Assembly: GCA_008704415.1 (NCBI GenBank) | Contig: VXIS01000196.1 | Location: 26,043-90,042, forward strand | Origin: Sphaerosporella brunnea | Lineage: Eukaryota; Ascomycota; Pezizomycetes; Pezizales; Pyronemataceae | Direction of reading: 5' to 3' | DNA: 64,000 nucleotides | In this document: in pieces, positions 24,907-36,102 of the stretch | Layout: each line of letters starts with the position of its first letter | Position numbering within the stretch: the first letter of the stretch is position 1 | Position numbers and translations under genes: made by a program | Notes under the pieces: generated by a model | The model's database searches: none | What the model was told of the DNA's origin: nothing | The model's input: the letters and a program-made list of their open reading frames with translations, nothing else

Positions 24907-25291
24907 TCACATCTACGGGTACGGGGCCTTTCGATAAGGTGCTGTTCTCCGAGCAATACACTCTCCAGCTGTGTTCGGTCGTACAGTTATGGGTCGGTTT
25001 CGGTGATGATAGAGTTTGTGCCGAGGGTCGTGGAGTGGAACAGCGGGGTTGGGTGGTAGGTGCTGGGGGCTCAGAGTTTGGATATGTATTGAGCAGCGAG
25101 TTGAGAGGGTTGATATGTGATGATGATAATGATGATGATGACGATATAAAGTGGTATTTGCAAACGCTGAAACAAAAGGAACAAATTCAGAGTAAGAAGC
25201 TATAACGCCGTTCGACCGTTAGCATGCCATGTTGTAGGAGGAGGAGAGGCGGTGGAGGAGGAATACTCCAGGAAGAAGGACCGACCCACCA

Positions 25292-25714
25292 TCATCGCCC
25301 CGACAACCACCCCATCAACCTCCTCCCGCCCTCGTTCGACGACGCCGTCGCCTTCGCCTCCAGCTCCCATATCCTTGCCTGCAGCTCGCTGATCACGCCC
25401 TCCTTCTCGGCCACCACCCGCCACAGCCTCTGTTCCTCGCTCGCAGCACGGTTCGGTTGGCGACTGGCGTATGCCTGGTGTACGACGGCGGCGGCAAGCA
25501 GCGTGTCTTGCAGCCGTGCGTGTGTCTCATGTCAGCCTCTTCACACGTTTGTCCGAGGCACGCACGGCAACTTTTCATTCAAGGAAGAAGGGAAGGGGGG
25601 TTTTTGTTTTTTTTTTAAAAAAAAAAAAAAAAAAAACAACTCACGGTACCAACGCGGGACCTGCCGCAGCTCATGGGTGCGCCGAGATACAAACGCGAAG
25701 AAATTTGTAGGCAT
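25292..25714 (-). CDS. Possible small coiled-coil protein, 94 residues
   Basis: I do not recognise a family. Joining 25714-25645 to 25506-25292 gives an open frame of 94 residues beginning MPTNFFAFVSRRTHELRQV and ending EGGRRLMGWLSGR. The second exon contains a heptad-rich helix (EEQRLWRVVAEKEGVISELQARIWELEAK). The intron (25644-25507) starts GTGAGT, has a GCTGACATG branch-like site and ends CAAG; it contains a long T/A homopolymer stretch. Codon use in exon 2 is GC-biased as in real genes here. The surroundings are repeat-rich, so this could also be the end of a broken larger gene. Confidence 0.45.
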
Positions 25715-25934
25715 TTTCTTTTTTTTTTGGGGGGGGGGGGCTGTGATGATGGCGGGGGAAAGAAAGGAAGAAGTACGACCCACAGCTCCGTTTCTGCAAT
25801 AATATGATGGCCATTCCGGCCGGCCGCGGTCGTGTGTGTGCGGGTTACCCCACAACTTCACCTCGGAACAAGCTTGCGGCGCTTCGTGCAGATCCGGAGA
25901 CGACCCCTGGCTATTTAGAGTAGTGTGGGATTTC

Positions 25935-26101
25935 TGACATTCATTTCGCTTAGTAACACATACAAAAGTGCCGAGTGATGAGCGTGAAACTTCCTTTTTT
26001 GACCATATAACTGACATTTGTCCCCGGAGAGGGTCCTATTTTCTCAACAACCAGGCAGAATTCGGAAATTCTGAGTTAATCAGTCGATAGAGCGAGCGAA
26101 A
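25935..26101. mobile_element. MITE-like repeat, copy 1
   Basis: Shares its left end (GACATTCATTTCGCTTAGTAA), a central GTGATGAGCGTGAA and its right end (TCGATAGAGCGAGCGAAA) with 35102-35237. The outermost TTTCGCT and AGCGAAA are inverted repeats. It has no coding capacity. The boundaries are set by the extent of similarity between the two copies. Confidence 0.6.
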
Positions 26102-26534
26102 ACTGGGCCCCTGATAGTGTTATTTTTTAAAATAACTTTTTTTTGGTGGAGGATGCTCTGTCCAAAGTCAGGGTACCCAAACCCCTCCGTCTTTAGGTGT
26201 CCCCAACCATAGTGCGTGCGTGCGTGATTGTTTTTTTTTGTTTTAAATCATTGCCATTGCACGTATCTATCGCTAGCTACGTACAAACAGGGCCCAGCCG
26301 CAACCGACTATGCCTGCGCCTATTAATCCATCCCGTCATCCCGGCAAGCCGAGTGTCTGTGGGCATTCCCCATCTCCCGCTCGTCCCCGAAAAGTATTTC
26401 TTCCGATCCCACCCGCGCTTACAGCACCCCTACCGAGCCGTGCCTCCGGCCTCCGTTCCTGTCCCCGAACGTATTCGGTTCGCCCTACTCCTCCCCGTTT
26501 TCAGGTCCGGGGTCGCCCTCCTCCTCATCAGGCT

Positions 26535-27290
26535 CTACCGGGGGGGACACCTGGCCACCCCAGTATCCTTTAAGAATTGTAGGAGCGCCGGCGTAAACAC
26601 GGGCTCCGCCAGAAACCTTGCCATATTCCACGTCCTCCAGGTTTTCAACCGAGGATGTGTTTTGGCTTCCTTCTTGACCGCCGCCTCCAGGTCCTTCCGC
26701 TCCATCCTCCACCGAGGGCAGTGCCTAAATAGGTGCTCGCGAGACTCCGGGTACCGCTCACACAATCGGCATGTGTCGTCGGTCACCCCGCCGATGTGGC
26801 GTTTCTTGCAATGGGTGCCGATGAGTGCATGGCCGGTCCGTAGCTGCATCAGGCGACTGGCTATCCCCTTGGGGGCACTAAACAGCGCCGGGTCTGGTTG
26901 GATCGTTTTGGGCGGCACGTAGGAGTTGCCCTTCGTGGTCCGCTTCTGGATCCATCGCCTTGACGCCGCCCATTTCGCATGGGTGAGATGCCTCTTGATG
27001 AATGCCAGGGAGGTGAACGTATCCCCGACCCTGTCGTCCTTTCCTGGGAGGTGACGTCTGGCAGCTTCCTTCGCCGCCTTGTCCGTCGCCTCATTACCCT
27101 CCAGGTCCTTGTGGCCCGGCACCCACCGAATCTCAACCTTCACGCGCTTCCACGTGAGCCGACGTGCATAGTTGATCGCCCACTTGGCGAGCGCCTGTCC
27201 CGGGCCGTAGGATGTATCCCGTAGCCTTTTGATCGCGGCCTGCGAGTCGCAGCAGACCGTAACTTTCTTTTCGGCCTCGGCGTGCGTGCG
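26535..27290 (-). mobile_element. Truncated LINE (Tad-like) RNase H and C-terminal tail
   Basis: Reading from 27290 down to the stop at 26535, an open frame shows the C-terminal part of a non-LTR retrotransposon polyprotein. It has an RNase H domain (CCDSQAAIKRLRD ... IRWVPGHKDLEGNEATDKAAKEAA) and a Cys-His finger (CRLCERYPESREHLFRHC). The conserved end is FLAEPVFTPALLQFLKDTGV. No reverse transcriptase is found upstream; similarity ends near 27290, consistent with 5' truncation during target-primed reverse transcription. The frame is intact over about 250 codons, suggesting a fairly young insertion. Confidence 0.8.
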
Positions 27291-27532
27291 TGACCGATGC
27301 AGGTGGGGTGGGTAGCGGCCCGAGTGAGCGCTTGTGCGTTTTGTAAAATGGCTGAATGTCTTTTTTTTGCTCGGCGCTGGGGAGGACAGAAGTTGGAGCT
27401 GTATTGTATCTTGCAGGTTGTCGGGAGAGAGCCTATAAACTAGAGCAGAGGACAAATTGTTTTTGTCGGGGTGCGGGGGATAACAAGAGCAGAAAAACAA
27501 TCACACAACGTTCATTTTTTCTCAGGTAGGTA

Positions 27533-27707
27533 TGGTGCAGGCAGCTATAAACCTGGTCGTCGGAGATGGACGACCACAATCAATGCCAGTATCCCCGCGT
27601 CCGAACTCAGAGCAAAACAGACGCTCTACAACCCAACGTTTTCCATTCCACTGTTTCTGCCGACGAAAATATCCGTGCGACGACCAGGTTTATAGCTGCC
27701 TGCACCA
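27533..27707. mobile_element. TA-flanked MITE with 30-bp perfect inverted repeats
   Basis: Begins TGGTGCAGGCAGCTATAAAC and ends with its inverse; the 30-bp arms at 27533-27562 and 27678-27707 match perfectly. Flanking TA dinucleotides at 27531-27532 and 27708-27709 fit a Tc1/mariner-type target duplication. Sub-terminal sequence (GAGATGGACGACCA...; CCGACGAAAA) matches the larger element at 27842-29038, of which this looks like an internally deleted derivative. Confidence 0.85.
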
Positions 27708-27841
27708 TATGTAACTCAAGCACTTACTTACCTGATCTGCCCGCTGACAAGTAGCCGTTTAGTAGTGACACGCCGCCCCCGTTCGTTATGGAGCGGGCAA
27801 TACGGCCTCCAAGTCAAGCAGTCAAGCAGTCAAGGAGTGTA

Positions 27842-29038
27842 TGGTGCAGGCAGCTATAAGCACGTCCCCGGTTGGTGGAGATGGGTGGAGATGGACGACC
27901 ATAATGAACGCAGTTATCCCCGCGTGCGAACTCTGAGCAGACACCACGTTTCTCGACCAAACAAGATGCGCTCTATAATTCTACGTGATGCAGCCCCGCC
28001 GGTTTAACACCGGTGTACTCTGGTTATGGGGTCGCAACTACGGATTGTGAAAAGCTTGGACCAGCTGAATGGCATGGCCCCGCAGCCATGCGCAGCCATG
28101 GCCAGCTGCCAACGCTAACACCTGCCAATATCTTGAGGGTGAACCTGGTCCGAGCACTGAGGTTCTTTCGTCATGACTTTGATCCATAATGCCGGCTGGT
28201 ACAACGACCCTCCAGCAGCAGCAACTTGAGCACAATGGGCAGGCCGAACAAAAGAAAGGTACAATCAAGACAAGCGGGCGCCATCAGTGCATCTCGGACT
28301 CGGAAACGCAGTTGTCTCGGCGGCAGTGAATCTCTCGGCGGCGGCAGTGAATCTCTCGGCGGCGGCGGATCTCTCGGCGGCGGCGGCGAATCTCTCGGTG
28401 GCAGTGAATCTCTCGGCGGCGGCGGATCCCTCGGCGGCGGCGAATCTCTCGGCGCAGCCTGACTTTAAAGGTCAACACAGTCGGATTGAGGAGATTGTCG
28501 AGGATGCGGGACACCTAGTCATGTTCTATTCTAAGCTCCACTGCGAACTTAACTAGATTGAAGATTGCTAGGGCGCATGCAAGCACTACGCCCGGAAGCA
28601 CTGCAACTACACTCTGCCCGGTATTTAACCCTTCCTCAATAAGGGGTGCAACAGTAGCTAACAGCCATCAGGTCTTATGGAGGCAGTCCCTAAAGCTTTG
28701 GAGTCTTCGAAGCCGTCGCTCATTTTCAAGTACTAGCGACGAACTCAGCGTATTATCCATAGGCAAGGCGCCACCTTCAGAGACAACGAGTACAGAGCGC
28801 GGGTCTATACCAGTCACCGGCGGGTCTCACAGCGAGAGCCAGGCGCAGATGGGCAATGAATTGATTATTGGGGGTCACGGTTCAGGCGCAGATGGCGCGG
28901 TCCACCAGGCCCCAGCATTCGTTCTGAACTTTGGTCCCCACCACTTCGTACCCTTTGACCACCATCTACACCGTATCCACCGCTTAGTTTCCGACGAAAA
29001 CATCCGCGCGACAACCAGGTCTATATCTGCCTGCACCA
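27842..29038 (+). mobile_element. Defective Tc1/mariner-like element (parent family of the MITE)
   Basis: The same terminal inverted repeats (TGGTGCAGGCAGCTATA at the left, diverged at the right) are flanked by TA at 27840-27841 and 29039-29040. Inside are a start-like frame MGRPNKRKVQSRQAGAISASRTRKR (28235-28309) and the C-terminal end of a DDE_3-type transposase at about 28476-28620. The latter reads IEEIVEDAGHLVMFYSKLHCELN, stop, IEDC, stop, GACKHYARKHCNYTLPG. In related transposases the two stops fall where Phe and Trp are expected. The catalytic core between the two blocks is absent and replaced by a minisatellite. It is not autonomous. Confidence 0.75.
28312..28455 (+). repeat. Minisatellite of (CGG)-rich 15-21 bp units
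   Basis: Repeats of a unit built from GAATCTCTCGGCGGCGG with variable CGG number, about eight copies. In one frame it reads SESLGGG repeats, in another NLSAAA repeats. It sits exactly where the transposase core of the surrounding element is missing. Confidence 0.8.
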
Positions 29039-29084
29039 TACCAAGATTGGATGTTGGCCCGACAAGGGCACCATGTAATGACCT

Positions 29085-29465
29085 CTACATTTCCTTGGTG
29101 TGTGTGTCTTATCCGGTGCGATTTTCCTTTGTCTATTTCCTTAGGAGGGGTAGCATAGTCTCTTCTCTTCCCATATGTCATGGCCGCATGCGGCCGAATA
29201 CAATATGATTAAAACAAAAAAAAACCAGAGTTGGAATGTGGCCGGCTAAGGTTGATTCCTAACCCCGTCTTCTCCTTCCCTATGTTTGGTCACGAATTTC
29301 CTTGGTCGCGCTTTTATACCTGGTACGATTTTCTTTGGTTACTTTTCCTTCGGAAGCGCAGGGCCCACAAGTAGGACTCCGCTCCGAGGGATAGCTTTGC
29401 TTCCGCCCTTATGTCATGGCCGTAAGCGGCCGAATACAGTATGCTTAAAACAAAAACAAAACCCC
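29085..29465 (+). repeat. Two tandem LINE 3'-tail-like repeats
   Basis: Two related segments, about 29085-29226 and 29295-29465. Both start near TTTCCTTGGT and contain a T-rich block (GATTTTC(T/C)TTTG). Both finish with ATGTCATGGCCG, a short hairpin GGCCGnnnGCGGCC, GAATACA(A/G)TATG and an A-rich tail TTAAAACAAAA. The start resembles sequence downstream of the LINE C-terminus at about 35715-35760, so I infer 3' untranslated tails of LINE copies. No coding sequence is present. Confidence 0.5.
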
Positions 29466-29493
29466 TCTTCCCACATGCACCCATTTCCCTCCG

Positions 29494-32400
29494 CTACTTC
29501 TTCGAAACTCTCTTCCGCAACCTCTTCAGCCCACCCAAAAACAACCAACTGCAGACAAAAACGACGGCAAAATTAAACACGATAAACGCAATGACAATGC
29601 CCACATCTCCCCACCTGTGACCATATTCCACATTGAATCCCTTCGCGAATTGCTCTCCAGTTGCGTACTGACAGAATCTGCACTCCCCATTCACTTCCTC
29701 TACATAACCGCCGGCCTGCTGAATGAATGCCTGAACATAGTTTTGGCACGTCGTTCCCTGCGGCGGGGTAAACCGTGCAAACTCCCGTTCTGCGCAACGC
29801 ACCGGAACGTCCTTTGTGAGAACTCCAAGGAATCCCTCGAGCATGTACCGGAAAGGGGAGAGGTGATACATCCAGCGTCTCCAAAAGGTTGGCATAGCGG
29901 CAAATGGCACTACGACACCGCAGAAGGATACGACGAAGAGGAAAAAGACCGGGACGAGGATGGAGGCGAGGAATGCGTTGGGACTGAAGGAGGCGATGGC
30001 TTGGCCGAATCCCAGGTAGTAGAGCTCGAAGAGCATAAGCATAAACCAGATATATCCTACCCGGGGAGAATCCCTTGGGAAGCCGGTGGGGAAGTACCTG
30101 TGCCTGTTAGTTGGTAGTACGGGAACAAGGCATCACGGGCTTACCAGCAAACGAAGAAGACAGTTCCAGCTACCAGACGGTAGGGGATCTCGGCAAGGAT
30201 AGCAGCGATAACCCAGGCGCTCCAGTGGTAGATCTTGCTGTTGTTTTCTCTGGCAACAAATAGATCGCGCATCTGCAAAAACCTGGGTTGCAACTGCTGG
30301 ATAAGTGGCGGGGAAATGGTAAGCACCATAAAGATAGTAAAAAGCCTGCTCTGCATATCGATCGCCGTATTGCCAAGTTTGTAAAAGGTAAACGCGTTGA
30401 AGAGACCAGTGAAAATATGCAATGCCATGAGACCGACCACATATTGCGGGGTGCGCCAATACGCCACAAACGTCCTCTTCATGAGCGCGAGAACCTGAGT
30501 AGCCCAGGGCATTGCAAAGCTGCGGTTATCGGCCAGCTTCTCATTCCCGCTGCCGCGGCGCTCGGAAGCGAATTGCTCAATCTCAGCATCTATCCGTGAA
30601 CTCTCCTCACTGTCGCGCCAGACCTGGCCCCAGTCCTTTTCCTTCCGGTTGGGGTCGCCGGCACCGATGGACTCGAGCATGTATTCAGCGGGATTCCTGT
30701 CCTTCGAACACTTGGGAGCACCGTTCCGCTCAAAGTATTGGATCATGGTTTGGGAGTCGCGCCCAAGGGGACCGATATAAACCGGAGTACCACCTTTTTT
30801 GAGGAGAATCAATTCATCGAAGTGTTCAAAGAGCACAGAGCTGGGCTGGTGAACAGTGCAAAGACTTGATGATGTTAGTATTGATCAAAGCCGCGGTCTT
30901 AAGATGGGCAACACTCACATCGCCTGACCAGCATCCGCTAGCTTCCGCAAAAATCTGACCACGTTGAATGCAGCTCCAGAGTCAAGTCCACTAGTAGGCT
31001 CGTCCAAGAACATCAACAGCTCCGGCTTACTCGCCAGCTCCACCCCGATTGTCAATCTCTTTCGCTGCTCCTCGTTGAGTCCATTGCCTTGAACACCAAC
31101 TGTAGCACCGGCGATGTCCTCCATTTCCAGTAAATCTAGAATGTTCTCCACATACTCATACTTCTCCTTGATAGGGACTTCTTTAGGCTGTCTCAGCAGC
31201 GCGGAGAAGCGGAGTGCTTCCCTGACGGTAGTGGTTGGTTCGTGAACGTCCTGTTGTTCCGCAAAGCCCGTGGCACGCTGGAACGACAACGGGAGTGGTT
31301 GTCCATTAACCAAGAATGTTCCTTTCACTGTTCCAAAGTTTATTCTCTGGGCGAGGGCATTCAAGAGGGTCGTCTTTCCGGCTCCGGACTCTCCCATCAG
31401 CGCTGTCAGCTTGCCGGGGCGCACAAAGCCAGAAACGTTATCAAGCAGTATTTTTTCGCCGTTCTTCGTTGGGATCGTGTAAGTGACGTTCTGCCAAGTG
31501 AAGATGGTATCATTCTTTGCGACCTGAGTCACAACATCACGGGTCCCGGTGTGCTGATCAAGCCCTGTCGCAGAAGCAGTTCCCTTCTCTGCCTTCTCTT
31601 CATCCCCAGGTGGTGGTGCACCCTTATTCAGTGCCTCTTCGACGTGATCCGGGGTCTGTCCACGCTTGAACACTGTCACCGCTGCACCTCCATTGTTGGG
31701 CTTTTGCAGCTCCAATCCCACGGCCGTCATGGTGGCAAAGAAGATCCAGAACGCAATTATGATACCGACATTACGCCAGAGGTGATCCCGGGTATAGTTG
31801 TACTGAGTCTTGATGTAGTCTGCACCGTTGACCATCGTGGAGCCCGGAGTGCTGCCTTGGATCAAACAGGACTGAGATTCTGGCGTGACTCCGGGGCCGC
31901 CGGCGGGGACTAGGTACGGCGGCACACATTGGATAGTGATATCGTAGAATTCGTTGGCCATTACAGCTTCGAAACTGTACTGCACGGGGTTGATCCATCG
32001 AAGCCAAGAGAACCATGGGTGCATCGAAGTCGGTGGGATCAGATAGCCGGTATAAACAATCAATGCCTGGATGCAAACACCAGTAACTTGAGTGGCTGAG
32101 TCCAGGCTTTCCGAGAAGGCACTGATCATGCGGAAGAAAGAATACATAGAAAGAGCAAGGAAGAATGAGACTAGTATGAAAATGAAGAACTGTGAGGCCG
32201 TTCGTCGAAGATCTGGAATCATCAGCAATCACTCAAAAATCCTGGAAGGACAAGCACTCACTCGACATAAAATACACGATTATTCCCCAAATCAGCACCT
32301 GCATTGCGCACAGCGGAATATCCGCAACCACTTGTGCGATTGCATAAGCTGATGGTCTGTAGAAGGAGAACGCCTTGTGCTTCATCAGGATCGGCCGGGA

Positions 32401-34131
32401 ATCAAACGCCGCTGTCATTTCCGCCAAGGCCAAGAGAGCATTGAACAGCAAGGTGAAGAACAGAACACCGCCTCTGGGGAAAACACCCAGGGCATTATCC
32501 GGCATGTTGAAGAACAAGCTACCAACGATCAAACTCTGAAATCCGAGGCCAAGCCATCTGGCACCGAGCGAAAGCTTGTCACCAAGCATTACTTTGAACT
32601 GTCGAGAGGTGCACGCAATCACCTGCTTCTGGAACGAGATGGTGTAATTCTTGCGTTTCGTTGCGGAGGATATTTCGCGGGCTCGTGTTTCCACTTGTTC
32701 TTTGATCGTTTCTTCGAATCCTTCGATATCACGCAGGTTGGCTTCATAGGCTTTGCTGTTGCGGAAGGCGGTCTCGAATTCTTCGGCTGTGCGAGGGATA
32801 CGGTTCTCCCAGCCTTCCTTGAGATGGCGCTCATGGGGATCGGTGACCGAAGTCAAAAAGTCGGCGGTCGTCCAACGAGTTGGGCAGATGAATCCGAGGT
32901 CCTCGAAATACTGTTTCGCATCCCTTTTCGAAGCAATCGGTTTAGTCTCATCCACAGCGGACGGTGAGGTCACTTACTCCGCTTTTCCAAAATAGGCACA
33001 TCTTCCCTGATCGATAACCAGCACCTTGTCGAACAGCTCATACAAGCTCTCTCCAGCCTGGTACAGTGCCACCAAGGTGGAAATCCCTGCCATGTTCGTC
33101 AAACTCCTGAGAGAGCTGACATACTCCATCGCGGTAGAGGCGTCCAGTCCCTTCGTGGAATTGTCCCAGCACTGACAACTAGCTTTCGTGACCATGGCCT
33201 CAGCAATACTAACCCTCTTTTTCTCCCCACCACTGACACCGCGCACGATGGCGTTTCCCAGTTTCGTGTCCAGCGTGTGCTCTATCCAGAAAAGCTTCGA
33301 AACCACACGCAAAAACTCGCGGACGTACGACTCGCGACTTTCCCCCTCAGCTCTGGACTCCTTTCCGGGTGTCCTCGTCTGCAAGGCGAAGCGAAGCGTG
33401 TCCCGTACCGTCAAAGTGGCGTAGTGAAGGTCCTCCTCCGGATTGTAAAGCACCTCTCCGCGGTAATTTTTCGCCATATCCTTCGCGTCGGTGCCGCCAT
33501 AAGTGACACTGCCGTCCACCTTCACAAAGCCACTTCGCTGGTTCCCGATAACCTTCAAAAACGTCGAGCACCCACTCCCAGGGCGCCCAAGAACCAACAG
33601 CATCTCGGACGGCCTGACGCATCCTGTAAACTCGTTGATCAGGGTCCTCACAGGCGGTTTCCTAAACGCCTGTCCCTCGAGCAACTTCGCCAATCCCCTC
33701 AACGGTCCCAACAAAAAGTCGGAATTCGTAGGTTGCAAACTTGCGCCCAATCCTTCTCCCAGCACGGTCAGATCCCGGAATACAACACCAGTATGGCGTG
33801 TCTTTTCTTCTTCCGAAGCGGCCTGCCGGGTTTGTCCAAAAATCCGTGATAGCAACCGTTCGATTTCGTGCTCCGCCTCAGCATTTGTTTCACCGCCGCC
33901 GCCGGCGGAGTGCTGAGTTCGTCGCCGTGAAAGGACCTGGATCAATTCTTCTTCGATTGAGGGGGCGTGGGAGGCGACCCGGCTCAGGCCGCCTGTGGTG
34001 GCTGCGGTCTTGATGGGTTCCAACGTCGGTGCAGCCAGCTCGGGTTGAGAGGGGGTAGGAGAGGGCGTGCGAGCGGCTGTGGTGCTGGAGGCGCTGCTCA
34101 TTGCGGGCTGATCGTGAACTGGCTGGGACAT
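29494..34131 (-). CDS. Pleiotropic drug resistance ABC transporter (ABCG/PDR subfamily)
   Basis: Plasma-membrane full-size ABC efflux pump with the (NBD-TMD)2 order typical of fungal PDR/CDR proteins, which expel xenobiotics and lipids. Five exons, 34131-32978, 32923-32262, 32212-30919, 30864-30145 and 30097-29494, give 1477 residues, the normal size. NBD1 has the degenerate PDR Walker A GRPGSGCST (about residue 184), signature VSGGEKKRVSIAEA and Walker B ending in the atypical DNSTKGLD. NBD2 has a canonical Walker A GESGAGKTT (about 878), signature NEEQRKRLTIGVEL and LDEPTSGLD. Asymmetric catalytic sites of this kind are characteristic of the subfamily. Two blocks of hydrophobic helices follow each NBD. 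All introns are 47-54 nt with TAAC/TAAA-like branch sites. The N-terminus is Ser/Thr/Pro-rich. Substrate cannot be told from sequence. Confidence 0.95.
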
Positions 34132-35101
34132 GTTGTCCGCCGTAACTGTAGGTCGATTTGCAGAAGCAGTGGGCAGAAGGCCAACTGCCAGGGCGAATCA
34201 CGTAGGCAGCTTTGTAGAATCCTCCGTCGAGCAACGATGGACAGCAAGCACCGAAGGAAGGACGAAGCAACAGCAGAAGAAAAGGACAATGCTTTTTGTT
34301 GCCAGCAGTGTTTACGCACAAGCCACGTCCAGTACCGGAGCCCCGCTGTCGACCGCACAAACCGGGCAGTGTAAACGTCAGAACGGTGGCATCGGTGCGA
34401 CACCGTCCACCGCACGATCTGCAATCTTGATGCGGAGCCCGGGATCGAGAAGCCGCCGAAGTGCCGACCGCAACCAAGATCTGCTTCCCTTGGGAGATTG
34501 CGGCAGCGACAGACTGCAGGCCACGATCGGCATCGGTGGGCACGAGTCCCGACCGGCGGACCCTGTCGCTCGTCGCGGCCAATGAGAGCGTCGGCCGACT
34601 CGGACTAACATTTCTCCTTCAACTCCGCTCGCCACTGCAGTGCAAGGGGAGCAGGAAATGCTGGCGCGGACACCCGAAGCCTGGAACCAAGTCGAACTGT
34701 CGAAGCCGGTCTCGCCTCTCGATGCTAGTGGGCGCCACAGCCGGGCTGCCGCGTGCGTGCCCGAGCCACCGTTGTCGAGCCCAGACACGCGGCTGCCCTC
34801 TCCGGCCGGTCAAGCTCTCCGCTCGACGATTCCAGGTTTTCGAACACGCCCCCCCAACCGTTGCTCTGTCCGCGTGACGCGAGTGTTTCCAGCTGCGCAG
34901 CGCAGCGCAGCTCCCACCTTCGGTTCGGGCAATGTGGGCGAAAAACGTACCGGTCGGTACGCAAGGACATCGCTCGTTTCCACTCTGAATCAGCTGGAGA
35001 AAAAGAAAAGAAAAGACATCTCAACCCCACGCCAAGGGGATGGCAATTCACACCAAACAGGATTCATGCCCATGTGGTTGGGGACACCTGGTCGCGGTCG
35101 C
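34132..35101. other. GC-rich upstream region of the ABC transporter
   Basis: About 1 kb with no convincing gene; long frames occur on both strands because stops are rare in GC-rich sequence. It presumably holds the transporter promoter. No binding site could be assigned with confidence. Confidence 0.45.
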
Positions 35102-35237
35102 GACATTCATTTTCGCTTAGTAATACACACGGAATGACCGAGTGATGAGCGTGAATCTTTTGACAGCCAGAATTGTCCAAAATCGGCGACCCCCACATCC
35201 TCGACAACCACTCAATCAGTCGATAGAGCGAGCGAAA
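35102..35237. mobile_element. MITE-like repeat, copy 2
   Basis: Second copy of the repeat at 25935-26101, shorter in the middle. It shares the left end GACATTCATTTTCGCTTAGTA, the central GAGTGATGAGCGTGAA and the right end CAGTCGATAGAGCGAGCGAAA. Confidence 0.6.
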
Positions 35238-35359
35238 GGTAAGCACCGACGCAGAAAGGCTGATCTCACCGCCGTCAAGACTAAGAAGGCGCTGGCGTCA
35301 CGCTTCTTTCAGCTAAGAGTGCGATATTGTGAATTGGCCAATTCCACCGTTTCAGTGAC

Positions 35360-35790
35360 TTGGCAAGGCCCCGATGGGCCCTTACCTTCTCAAGACTGGG
35401 TGCCGAATGGACGACAGATGTTGGTGGTGGTGGTGCAACACGGGGGCGGTCCAGACCCGTGATCACCTCTTTAAGTTCTGCAAGAGGCGGAAGAGCGAAC
35501 AGATGGCACTGTGGAAGGCGGTTAAGGACGCGGCGACCAGCGAAGGTCGCGGCAGAAGCGCTGGCCGAGTGCGTCCACCGCCGCCGCCCTGCTGGCGGAT
35601 GACAGGTGTACGGAAGCGGTGATGGATTTCCTAAACGCAACCCGGATTGGGGGTGGGGGGGGGGCGATATAATGTCATGACTGGTCTCTGTTCCTAAGTG
35701 TGTCACTCAAGTCACGAACCCCCTTGGCCCGTCTATCTATTCGGTGCGGTTTCTTGATTTACCGTAGAATTCCTTTGTACACCGCGCGCG
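35360..35790 (+). mobile_element. Degenerate LINE C-terminus and 3' tail
   Basis: In broken frames the sequence reads CNTGAVQTRDHLFKFCKR, then EQMALWKAVKDA, and further on ALLADDRCTEAVMDFLNATRIG. This is the Cys-His finger and terminal helix pattern seen in the LINE tails at 26535-27290 and 57610-58237. Frameshifts separate the blocks. A G run and a CCCTTGGCCCGTCTATCTATTCGG segment follow, resembling the tails at 29085-29465. Confidence 0.6.
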
Positions 35791-36035
35791 CGGCGTTCAA
35801 AAGTCTGGGCGGTTATGTTCTCTGCGCTGTGCGATATCGAAAACTGTACAGAGAGAAGTATGGGTTGGGGGGGGTGTCGCACGACGTGATGTCACTCCAA
35901 TTCACTTGCAGTTGCCAAACGGCAGTCCAGCCGATCGCCGACGACAGCCGTCGATTGTGGAAACCCGTAGAAATTTGGCAAAAGTGGAAATAATTGAAGC
36001 GCGAAATCAAGCGCGATCAATTTCCTGGTCGGCAG

Positions 36036-36102
36036 CCAAACCCAACCCTAACCTAACCCTACGTTAACCTACTTTTAACCCTAAGTTTAACCCTACTTTT
36101 GT
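36036..36102 (+). repeat. Short degenerate telomere-like tract
   Basis: Contains several CCCTAA or AACCCTA units with spacers: CCAACCCTAACCTAACCCTA, then TTAACC, TTTTAACCCTAAG and TTTAACCCTAC. CCCTAA/TTAGGG is the common telomere repeat of filamentous ascomycetes. It lies between repeat remnants and not at a chromosome end. Confidence 0.55.

Noticed and set aside
24175..25205. VGVxxYPN peptides as a conserved small-protein family
   Set aside because: The peptide arises from the DNA palindrome and also appears when the opposite strand is translated; flanking residues are not conserved between copies.
33890..34877. Long overlapping frames on both strands upstream of the ABC transporter
   Set aside because: GC-rich sequence with few stops; none has a recognisable domain or consistent codon bias.
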